From: Lonicera japonica
Taxonomy: Eukaryota; Streptophyta; Magnoliopsida; Dipsacales; Caprifoliaceae
Length of the DNA: 64,000 nt
Assembly: GCA_021464415.1 (NCBI GenBank)
Contig: CM038467.1
Span: 24,522,011-24,586,010 of the forward strand
Direction of reading: 5' to 3'
The position numbers and the translations under genes were made by a program. Below are positions 1 through 12,000 of the stretch, one piece after another. How positions within the stretch are numbered: the stretch's first letter is position 1; each line of letters begins with the position of its first letter. The notes beneath the pieces were generated by a model. The model searched no databases and was not told the origin of the DNA. It worked only from the letters and a program-made list of their open reading frames with translations.

Positions 1-3000
1 TCTCTGTTTGAGAATAATACTCCTATGAGGTTTGGGGTACTTTTGTACTCTACAAAGTTTATCGAGAAGGTTGAATCAAATGGCGGTGAATTCCCATTTA
101 CTCGTACAGAGAACAACAATCAAATTGGGGAAGATTTATCTGGCTTGGTATTTGCTTCTCTCTCTAGTTCTTTTGATTTTTTTCTTCAGCTTAATTATTG
201 TTATTACTTCTTTTCAATTAGAATATTGTTTCAAAATGATTTGGTTTTCTTAAAATTTTATTTATTTAACAATCAATCTTTTTTTTTTTTAATAAATCCT
301 CTATGCCTAATCTAGGGCAATAGAGTAATAGCATAAAAAACCAAAATAGAAACAAAGGAGGGGGATACAATAAGGCCATCCCCAAGACCCAAAAAACACT
401 AATGAAAATTACCCAAATTGCAATGTGGACTAAAGGAATAACCATAAAGTCCATCATGCAATTAAAAAAAGAAAAATAAAAAAAATAGGCAATGCCTAAA
501 CAATTGGCCATAGAGGAAAGTAAGAAACAAAAATGCAAGCAACCATAACATAAAAAGTAAAAGACATGGAAGCCAAAAAAGACCAAAAATACAGAATTTG
601 CAGAACTGTGAACCAAACAGACTTGAGCAGAATTTTGCCTGATAGGCAGCAACTAGCAAGGTCACACTCCAAAAATGAGGAAAAGCTACTGGGGAACTAT
701 GGCGTCATTGCTGACTTCTGCAAAGACAGCAGTAGAAGAAGCTGTGGCATTTGTTTCTGCTATAGTTGGTTGAAGAATGTTGGCTGTCACCAAAGATTGA
801 GCTTTGTCCTGCTGACGTCGAGCATACACACACACTTTCCATGTTTTAGATTGAGTTTCAGTGGGATCTGCATCAACTTCTCTCATTTCAAGAGGGTTAT
901 GCAAAGTAGCATTGGCAGTAGCATTATCTTCTCTTTTCTTCTGATCTGCCAATAGAACCTGCAATTGGTGCTCATCAGGATCATGTCTAGAATTGGTAGT
1001 GTTAGGCTTTGAGAGCTTAGAAAGAGCATTGGCTTCTCTTTTTGCTGCTTTTGACATTTTCTTTTGTGTGTGCAAAGGCAAAGTTGTTGTTCCACCTTTT
1101 TTCCTTTGAGCTCTGGTCCTAATAGGGGAGGGAATGTGCTCAGAAGCATGAGACCCTGATTTATTGGTAGAATTTGTTGAGGGCTGTGAGGTGGAAGAAG
1201 AGATGTTCAAAAAGTTCCCACAAGGAGAGCTATGGATAGACTGTGTATGGGAAAAGTGTTGATGAGGAGCTGAATGAGGGCTTTTTTGATGTATAGAAGT
1301 AGGAGGTATGCTATCCCCCAATGGAGGAAACTGTTGGTTGAGAATTGGTGACCTAACATCTTGCAAAAGTTGAATACATTCATCATTATTGTTGTTCCCT
1401 GCTATTGCAGCTTCAAAAGCCAAATCTGCCCTAGCTTCCCATGATGGAAATGGTTCCTCATCTGCCATATTACCCCAATTTAGTGCCTCCTCTACATTTA
1501 AGTACAGAGGTCTATGAACAGCAAGATGGCCTGCAGGGGTATCACCCATCTCTTGATCCTCCAATGGGTTGTCATCAAAAGATTGGTCCCATGCTTCCCC
1601 ATCACCATCATCATCCAATAGATACTCCTTGAGGGGAGAAAATTTATTAGAAACTCTAGTTCTAGTGAAGTGAGGAGGTTGAGAAACTGAGTGCTTGCTG
1701 CCAAGTGAATGAGAGAGAGATCTATTAACCAATTGATTCGGCGTGCTTTTGTGGAAACTGGAACTGTTACTGGTGGAGGTTTTATTTGTGGTGGAGTGTT
1801 TGTTCTTGTTAAGAGAGCAAGGAACAAAGGAATCATCATATTTGGATTGTGTTTCTGTGTTGTTGATGTTATGGGAGGTTTTACCATCAACAGTGGGAGC
1901 TGTAGTTTCCTTTTGAACAAGGAGTAAAGCTGCAGAATTAATAGCAGCTTTACCTGTGATGGTAGAGGGGGCAGATTTGCCTGCAATTGTGACAGGAACA
2001 TTAGGCACCACATGAGGCTTATTTGATTGAGCATTTGCTTTTGTGAGAGCAGAAGAATGATTGGTGGGATTCTTGTGAAGATTTTGGTGTTGTTTAGAGG
2101 CAAGATCCTTGGATTTAGAAGTTTCTTCTTGCACCTTTTTGAGGGTTCTACATTCGCCCACCAAATGCCCTATAATATGACAATGCATGCAAAACTTTGG
2201 GAGGTTTTCATAGGTGACAGCCACTTCAAAGCTATAACCTTCCCTTTCAATGAGAAGTTTGTGATGAAGAGAGTGGAGTAAATCAACTTCAACCTGAATT
2301 CTTGCATAATGACCAAATACAAACTCCTTAGTATGAGGGTCAATAGCTTGAGGGGTGCCTACAAGGCTGGCAATGCTTATTAGAAGTTGTGGATCCCAAT
2401 ATTCCTGTGTGATTCCATGAAGTCTGACCCATATTAGAGAGGTAGATTGTTGTTGAAGCTCAGGGTTAAAATCATTTTGCCAAGGCTGCAGTCTAAAGCT
2501 ACCTGGGTTGAGGTTTAAATGCCCGCTAAACCAAGCCTGATTTTGATCTTCATGGTTCTTGAATCTTAAGCAAAAGAACCCTCTGCCAATGGGAGTGAGT
2601 TTGAAATCATTTTTGATACCCCACCTAGCATTAAGCTTTGAGTGAAGTTCTGAAACTTTAATGGGTGTGGATCCTTTTGGAAGAGCGAGTCTGCCAATGA
2701 GATTAAAAATGCAAGCTTGAACTGCTTTTTGGTAAATTGATTCATTGAGTTTGATAGCTGGAAGATTGCCTTTGATGTATGGAGTAGGGATGGGAGCAAG
2801 AATGATGGGAGTGTGATTATCCGAATTTTTTAATAAACTAGCAAAGGTTTTGGTTGGAGATGAACTAGCTAGTTGAGAGCTAGTTGAATTTTTAAGTTGG
2901 CTGGCAGGAAGAGGGGGTGGGGGGTCTAGAGAGGAGAAAGATGGAGTGTTAGAGTGATTAAGAGTGTGCATAGAGCCTTGTTTACCTGCAGCTACAGAGG

Positions 3001-6000
3001 TGACAGGAGCAGAAGGAGCTGACCGCTCTGTGTTGATTGGGTGAGAAGGTGCAAAAGGTAGTGAAGTGAGGTGTGATAAGGTAGATTGAGTACTAGTACC
3101 ATACAAAACAGACTTTGAGCCATGAGAAAAAGCAGGAGCAGTACTGTCAAAGACTGCAGGGGCAGTTTGTACTGAGACGGCATCAGTGCACAGAGCAGGC
3201 AGGCCAACTGTTACATTCTGACAGTTGGTTTGAGCAGACAAACCACTGGACAATAGAAAGGGCTGTTTTGTGAAACCTGTGGGGATGTTTTCCGGGTGGT
3301 TTGACATAAAAAAATCACCATTGTTTACTTCAATAAAATGTGGATTATCAACTATGGGGGGGAGTTCAAAAGTACTAGAAACTGTATTTGATACTTGTGG
3401 GTTAGTTGAAAGCAAGGCTGCTCCTTCTGGAACACTTTGAACAGATGCACATTGCAAATTTTTCCATTTTTCTGCAGAATCTGCAGAAACATCTACAGTT
3501 ATGCCTGGAACTGTGCTGTGGCTGCTCTGCAGGTTGGGAATTACTGTAGGAAGGTGGGGAAAGGAGTGAGTAGGTTGGGGAGATGAAGTTTGAACCTTTA
3601 CCAATGCAGTAACCGGTTGTAGCAGCTAATCTGATCTGTTTGTTGTGCTGTGATTTTTTGCTGAATCTGCATGAACTGCTGCAAATCTGATGTAGATGAA
3701 TTTGGGATCTGTTGTTGGTGTTGATTGAGAATGGAATGAAGGTTATGAGGGTGGTTTTCCGGTGGGACATGGTGGTATTGAGGTGGGTGGTGATGGGTGC
3801 GTGGTGGTATGTTGGTAATGCAATTGGTGATGGGAGTTGGAGGTGGAGGAGAGTTGGCCGGAAAACTCATAGGTGAGACCGGAAAATGCATATGATTAAA
3901 ATAATATAAAGAGTGGGAGGAGAGAGGTTAGAGAGAATTTTTTACTTTCTCTCTCTATCAATCTTACAAAGTAACACTACTGTCAGCTTCCCTTTTGTTT
4001 GTGCCTGAGTAATTTTGATTAGTTAGTAGTTACTCTTGTGCTGCTAATCTAAATTGTTGCTAATTCTGTCTTGCAGATTATACGTCTTTTTATCCATATA
4101 AAGGAAAATCACGGGATTCAAATGGCTTTCCAGTTTCTGAGCAATGTATGGCTTGATATCTTTTTTTTTTTACTTGAATTTAAACATTGTTTTCCTTACA
4201 TAATCATGTTGTTTTGCTACTGTCATGATTCTTCCATATAGCATCTTCAAATAAATATACCCAATTCCATATGTCCAAAAGTTTCTGGTTCATATATTTT
4301 TGTTTTGTTGATTAATTTTCGTCATCATTTATGCCTTTGACCCTAAAAATTTAAGACAAAAATTTCACTCTGAATTACAATTTTTTTTTTGGTTGCGCTT
4401 TTGTTATTGTGCAAATAAATGAAATGTTTTAACCTCTTGTATGAATTGGTTTTGTTTTCATATGTGGTCATTCTTATCACTATGAAGCATAGTTTATCCA
4501 TCTGTAAATAATATTTAATTTGTCATTATTTCGTACATAAATAAAGGTCAATAGACTGCGAAGCGAGTCAGCAGATCCTGAAGATGCTCCTGAATTGCAA
4601 CATGTGGAGGGGGCATTTGTGGAAACTCTATTGTAAGTCCAGAGTTCTATTAAAAAAATGGTTTAGTTGCCCTTGTTATATGAAATGCTGTTTTTTCTTT
4701 CTTTTTTAGAAGTTCTACTTTTAAGAATTATGTAGTCTTCATACTCTATATGACATTGACATATTCTCTGTTTCTTTAGACCAAATGCAAAATCTCATCC
4801 TCAAGATACTTTACTAAGACTGGAAAAGGAGCAAACTTTCAATGAATTATCTCAAGAAAGTTCTATGTTTGTCTTTAAGCTGGGTTTGGCTAAGCTGCAA
4901 TGTTGCCTCTTGATGAATGGGCTTGTCCATGATTCTAATGAGGTATTGCTATTTTTTGGGTCTTTATTTTTCAAAATTCTATGCAAATATTGAGCTATTA
5001 TGCTCGACTTTGGTACACATGCCCCTCTGACAACATTTTTTTTTTCTTTTCATCAGGAGGCTCTTATGAATGCAATGAATGATGAGCTTCCCAGAATACA
5101 GGAACAAGTTTACTATGGGCAGATAAGTGCCAAAACTGATGTCTTGGACAAATTTTTATCAGAAACTGGTATACACCGCTACAACCCACAGGTACGGCAT
5201 AATGTTTCTTTGGAAGTATTTTACACGCTTTTGTTATTTGTTATATTTGTACAATTATGTTTAGTACTAGCATTATTTAGGCATACAACTTTTTTACGAA
5301 TTTCTGAGTTTTCCAGAATCGAATTTGAGTTTTTCCGATTTTGGGACAGTGTATTCCATTTATGTTTTCTGATTTTCCAATCCGATTTTCCCCAAAACTT
5401 TCCGAAGTATCACATTCAGAATATTATAATTAAAATCTATGTCAATACTCAATACTAGTTTTTTTAGAAGTTTTTGGAAACCTCTCTGAAATTTCTGATG
5501 GTATAGGCGGGCAAAACAAAATTATTTTTTCGAGAAATTGGATTTTTTTTTTTGCTGATCCTATCTGCCTATCCAGGCGAAACAAAGTCTATACTTATTT
5601 CATTGCCTAATTTTCTTTTTCTAATAATTATGTAGATTATATCGGATGGCAAGGTGAAAGCGAAATATGTATCTCTTTCTGCTGCAGTTCTTGAAAAGGA
5701 TTCTGTGCTAAATGATATTGGTTATTTGCACTCTCCTGAAAGTAAGTCTAGTTAATCTAAAGCCATCATTCTTATGTTTGAATTATACAATATTAACTGT
5801 ACGATTCGTTGATCAACATTTTGCTCCAGCTATTGATGATTTGAAGCCTGTGACTCATCTTCTTGCTGTTGATGTCGCATCAAAGAAAGGGATAAAGTTG
5901 CTTCATGAAGGAATAAACTATCTGGTAATTCTTTGCCACTAAATGGTGAATTTCGTGATTTGGCAATAATCATTTGTTCCTTTCATTTTTACCTTGTTTT

Positions 6001-9000
6001 TAGAAATGCTAACCTAGGCTAGCCTGCATTATGTTCTGAGTGGCAGGTTTTAGAAATGCTAATTTAGGCAATTTACTTGTGTCTAGTGAATGTTCTGTGG
6101 TTTGGTCCGTCTGGCCTACCATGCTTTTAGAAAATTACCCATATAATCATATTACTCGTGCCTAAAACACTATCCAGTCCTTTGACAAATTAATCTACCT
6201 ATAAATAAGAGCAAGTGGGCTATGGCCTAATTGGGGAGGCACTCACTCGGACCTGGGAGAGATCCCAGGTTTGAGTCTCACCAAGAGAGGATTTGGTTTT
6301 AATTTTTTGGGGGGTGGGGGGTTGGGGGGGATGGGATTTAGTTGTTTGTAGTTAATGGGAGAGACTTAGACCTCCCTTTGAAAGAAAAAGATCTTACCTA
6401 TAAATAATTAAATTTATAATTTTAGTCAGTTATGTAACATATAAACATCTCTATCTCTCTCTCTATATATATATGTTCTTTTTTTAATGGGTGTAAAATG
6501 GCCCTTGCATGTTAGAAAAGTCATATCCAGATGGGACCCACACTTAACTTCAATTACAGATAGCTGGTTCAACAAATTCTCATGTGGGAGAGAGGTGGGA
6601 GACAGAGATCTTTTTTGTTATTTTTTTACCTTTAATGTATCATGCTTGATTTGTGTTACAGATAGCAGGTTCAACAAATTCTCGTGTGGGTGTGTTATTT
6701 AATGCCAATCTAAATGCCGATTCACCCGGTCTCCTCTTTGTGAAGGTTTTCAAAATCACTACGTCCTTGTATAGGTTTGTTAAGATTTGAACGAGATATT
6801 TTGAAGTTTTTGTTTCAAGGATAAGCATAACCCGATTTGATCATTTAATATTGTATATAATTTTTTCTTTCTTTCACTTTGCAGTCATAAGAAAAAGGTG
6901 TTAAACTTTTTGGATCAGCTGTGCACATTTTATGACCGTGAATACATCCTTGCATCTTCTCTAGATGATGAAAGCCGTACAGCACTTCTAGAAAAGGTGT
7001 TCGAACTGGCGGATGCAAATGGCTTACCAGCCAAGAGCTATAAATCTGCCCTATCTGAATTTTCCATTGATGAGTTGAAAAATCATTTGAATAAGGTATG
7101 TACTTTATGTTTTGTCTTTTTCGTTTTGATAACAGAAGAAAATTATATTATAAAGGAGAACAGAAGTACGAATGGATTGATTATAAAGTTGTCTTTAATC
7201 TTCGAAATGATGTGCAGGTGGGTCGAACTTTATTCCAACATCTTGGGCTTGAAACTGGCATTAATGCGGTTGTTACTAATGGAAGGGTGAGTAAGATTTT
7301 GGATATTTCTGCTTAACTGAAATGAGTGACACGTCATTACTTAGGATTAGTAGAAAGAAGGGCTTTTTTGAATTTGCCCCCCAGTCTATATGCACAATTA
7401 GACTTGCCCCTTGTTTTCATAGTGGTTAGGCTTAGGCTCCCCTGCATGTGGGGCCGGAGGAAATCTCGAAGAATAAAAATAGGGGTTGAGTTGAAGGATT
7501 ACATTATAAAAATTATACATTGCAATCTTTGAGATCTCTCTGAACACGTGGGACAAAGTCTAATGATTATGAAACTGGGGGGAGGGGGCTAACTGTAATT
7601 TCACGTTGTCACTCCCATTTCCCACTGGAAAAGTAAAGAAGATAATTTCCGAAGTATTGACATCACATTTTGTCATTTCATAGGTGATCCGCCATAGTGA
7701 TGGCAGTACATTTTTAAGCCATGATTTGAATCTTCTAGAATCATTGGAGTTCAAGCAGAGAATAAAGCACATTTTGGAAATTATTGAAGAAGTTACGTGG
7801 GAAGACTTGGATATAGATCCTGATGTCCTAACGAGGTTGGTTGTTTTTGTAATGTTTGTTGCCTTTTGTGCTCTTTTCTTCGTCTTTCCGTTTAGCATTA
7901 AATGTTATCAATTTGTACTCCTGATGTTAGGAACTGTTGTTTAAGAGAAATCTTTAGAGTTTCAAATGTTTTTTTGGTACCAGTGATAGGATCTTACTTC
8001 TCAATTAAAATTTATGGAAAAATTCGCGGATGAGTGTGCTGCAATCTATGCTTTTTAAAAACATATTTTGATGTACTTTAAAGAGGTTATTTATTTGTAT
8101 GTTTTGGTACAGCAAATTCATCAGTGATATCATCATGTCCGTCTCATCTTCAATTTCTACGCGCGATCGAAGTTCTGAAAGTGCTCGCTTTGAAGTTTTA
8201 AATGCAGACTATAGGTTCGGACCGCTCTTATCCCTTGCTTTTTTCTATCTTTTTTGTACAATTTATTTTGTTGAATTTGAGGGTGTGAAACCAGTTTATT
8301 AATTCTTCTTCTTCTCCTTATTTTTTGTTGTTGTTGTTGTTGTTGTGGGTATTTTACAGTGCGGTTGTTTTGAATAATGAAAATTCTTGCGTTCATATTG
8401 ATGCTGTCATTGACCCCTTGAAGCCCTTCTGGTCAGAAGCTGTCTTCACTTCTCCGGGTTCTGTTGAAATACATTCAGCCAAGCATGAGGCTTGTGCTTA
8501 ATCCAATGGCGAGTTTTTTTATCCTCTATTTATTAGTCTATAACCTTTCACCTTTGGGCTTATTTGGGTGATAACCTAAATGATGATAAAGTATTATCAC
8601 GTATTCCACATCATACTTTGTAGTCAAAAAACTACATCGACATAGCATGACAATTTTCTTTCATAATTTTATATTAAAAACAGTGATCAAAAAGGAATTT
8701 TCGCTCAAAAATAAATAAAAATAGTAAATTATTAATGCTGCCTTGCCAGAAACTATTTGCCATTATCTGGTTTTCTGGAGCTTTTCATGTTACAAGGAGC
8801 TAATGTACTTTGGTTTTTTTCTGACAGAGTTCTCTTGTTGATCTTCCTCTGAAGAATTACTACAGATATGTAGTACCAACCCTGGTAAAATATAAATTCA
8901 TCCAATTCTCACAATTTCTTTTGTAAATAGTGCAGTTTGGTATTTAATTTTGCTATGAATTTGCAGGATGACTTCAGCAGTACTGATTCAACAGTATATG

Positions 9001-12000
9001 GCCCGAAAGCATTTTTTGCAAATATGCCACTATCCAAAACCCTCACCATGAATCTTGATGTTCCTGAGCCATGGCTTGTTGAGCCTGTTGTTGCTGTGTA
9101 TGTTTATTTTCAATATTATAGCATTTTTTTTGTGTAAAAAAATAATATTTTATTTTTACTAACAGTGCATAAACTCCCACAATTTATGTTGTTCTTTGAA
9201 TGTTGTAGCCATGACTTGGATAATATATTGCTTGAGAACCTTGGTGACACAAGAACACTGCAAGCGGTGTTTGAAATAGAAGCACTTGTTCTGAATGGTA
9301 AAGTTGTTCATCCGAGTGTAAATTTATTGTTGAATGGTAATGTTGATATCTTGCTCCCCCCACCCTGGAAAAAAAAAAATAAAGAAAAAAAATTCTCGTC
9401 AGATAAGGGGTAGTTATGATGATTCATAGTCTCTCCATCGCTAGTTAAGAGCCCATGTTTGACTTTTGAACTTTCTAAGAAAGCACCAATTTTATCACGA
9501 TCAATGGTTTAGAACAAAACACGATTACTGTCGTGAGTTTTGGGATTGTGTCCTTAAAAGGGAAGTGTACTCTAAATTTGGGACCGGAGGGAGTGCTATA
9601 TTTTACTCCCTATCTCTAATTGATAGTCCACTTTCTTTTTTGGGATGTCTCAAATTGATAGTCCTATTTCCTTTTTGGAACTTATTCAATGTACCAAATT
9701 TTAAAATAGATAAGTAGTTATATTCTTGACGATTGATTAGGTTGAAATTAGTGTTTCCTTTAGAAGTGCCTCAGTCAAAGGGAGACCATCAACTGAGATG
9801 TACGAAATCTGACTATAGTTCATAAGTTTTGTTTCTAGCCATGGATTACGTAGAAATTCGTGGATTCTTAAAATGTGCGGAAGTCAAACATGGCCTCTTA
9901 ATTTGGGATGGAGAGAGTACTATATTTTAATATGTTTTGAATTTCAAACATGATCCCTTAAGGTTGTCAATTTAATTGATGAATATCATAACCACTTAAC
10001 CAGGTCATTGTGCGGAGAAAGATCACGAACCTCCCCGAGGCCTTCAGCTAATTCTTGGAACTAAGAATACACCACACTTAGTTGACACACTTGTTATGGC
10101 CAATTTGGGTTATTGGCAAATGAAGGTCTTCCCGGGGGTATGGTACCTGCAGCTCGCCCCAGGTAGAAGTTCTGAGATCTATGCTTTGAAAGAAGATGGT
10201 GATGGAATTAGTGACATGTCTTCAACAAAACGTATCATTATAAAAGATTTGCGTGGTAAACCTTTCCACTTGGAAGTAGTGAAGAAGAAGGGGAAGGAAC
10301 ATGAGAAATTGCTGGTTCCTTCAGATGAAGATGATGAGGATAAGCCACAAAAACAAGTAAGTGATTTTATAGATTTATCATATCTTTTTGGGTCCATCTG
10401 AAAAAAGTTGGAAAATGACTGGAAAAACTAATAAGTTTTATGAGAAGTTGGAAAAAGGGAATGAGTGATTTGGTGAGATGTTCTCCATTTTTTCCTCTTT
10501 TTTATCGTAATTTTGAATTACCCATCCGCCAAAGAATTGGATTCCATGGAAAACCCAAAAAAGTAATAGAACATCCCACAAAATCACCCATCTCTTTTTC
10601 CAGCTTCTCGTAAAGATTATCAGTTTTTTCAATCATTTTCCAACTTTTTATCAAATGCACTCTTTATGTTTACTTTTCTCCAAACTACTAGTCAGTTTGC
10701 TACAAAGTTGTGTGACCCCAATATTTTGTTTGAGAAATCAGAACATGTGGAATTCTAATCTTTTGAAATGGGCTTCTGGCTTTATTGGTGGTGGTGAGCA
10801 GTCAAAGAAGATTAAAAGCACTTCAGTGGTGAATATTTTTTTTGTTATTATATTTGTGTATATAGGTTTTTCTATTAATATATGACCTCTACTCCTAATT
10901 TGATGAGCCTAATGTGCATTTTCTATAGGAGCATGGAGATGGTGGCCGGCGTGGAAAAACCATTAATATATTTTCTATTGCTTCTGGGCACTTGTAAGTT
11001 TTTCACCCTTTTCTTTGCAGTCTTCATTCCATCTATACCCAACAGAGAAAATATAAAAAGAATTTCTTTGCTTCCAGTAATATTCATCTTCTAAAGTTTC
11101 TTGTATGGGATGTGTTTTCTCCATGCTTGTTCTACAAACGTGTAATTTTAGCAAGTTCTCAACAAACGAAGGATGGATTAATTGGTTTACATGGGATATA
11201 ATTGGATCCCTTGGAATTTTCTTACATGGTAAACAAGAGGATGAGGGGCTTAATTGTTGGATTTTCTGGAAAAGTGAAAAATTAGGCCAAAGTACTTCGG
11301 AAATTGATTCCTTGGATTTTTTTTTGCAATTGAACAACCTGGAAGATGAAAATTTTGGAGAAACTTTTAACAATGTTTAGTGGCTTTTTTGTACAGATAT
11401 GAACGGTTTACGAAAATCATGATACTAAGTGTCCTGAAGAACACACGGCGACCAGTGAAGTTCTGGTTTATAAAGAACTATCTTTCTCCACAGTTCAAGG
11501 TTTTATTTGTTATTCCTTACTTACATTCTTTCTTTTTCTAATTTCAAACTTTTATATATCTATTTCAAGATTGCATACATGAAATTCGTTGTTTCTCTAA
11601 CATCCAGTCCTTCTTGCTTACGGTTATGTGCAGGATGTGATTCCACACATGGCACAAGAATATGGTTTTGAGTATGAATTAATTACCTACAAATGGCCTA
11701 GTTGGTTGCATAAACAGAAAGAAAAACAGCGAATCATCTGGGCATATAAAATTCTTTTCCTTGATGTTATTTTCCCACTTTCTCTGGAGAAGGTATTTAC
11801 CCTTTTTCTTTCTGCCAAAAAGATAAGAAGAAATTAAATTACACTGCTTGTTTTGTGGTTCAACATCTTATGTTTTTTATTTGGAATTTGACGATGTGAA
11901 AATGCTATATGCCTGCAGGTTATATTTGTTGATGCAGATCAGATTGTTAGGGCAGACATGGGAGAACTTTATGATATGGATATGAAAGGGCGGCCTCTTG

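Noticed and set aside
1441..2281. Plus-strand open frames across the first LINE
   Set aside because: They are antisense shadows of the long minus-strand ORF1.
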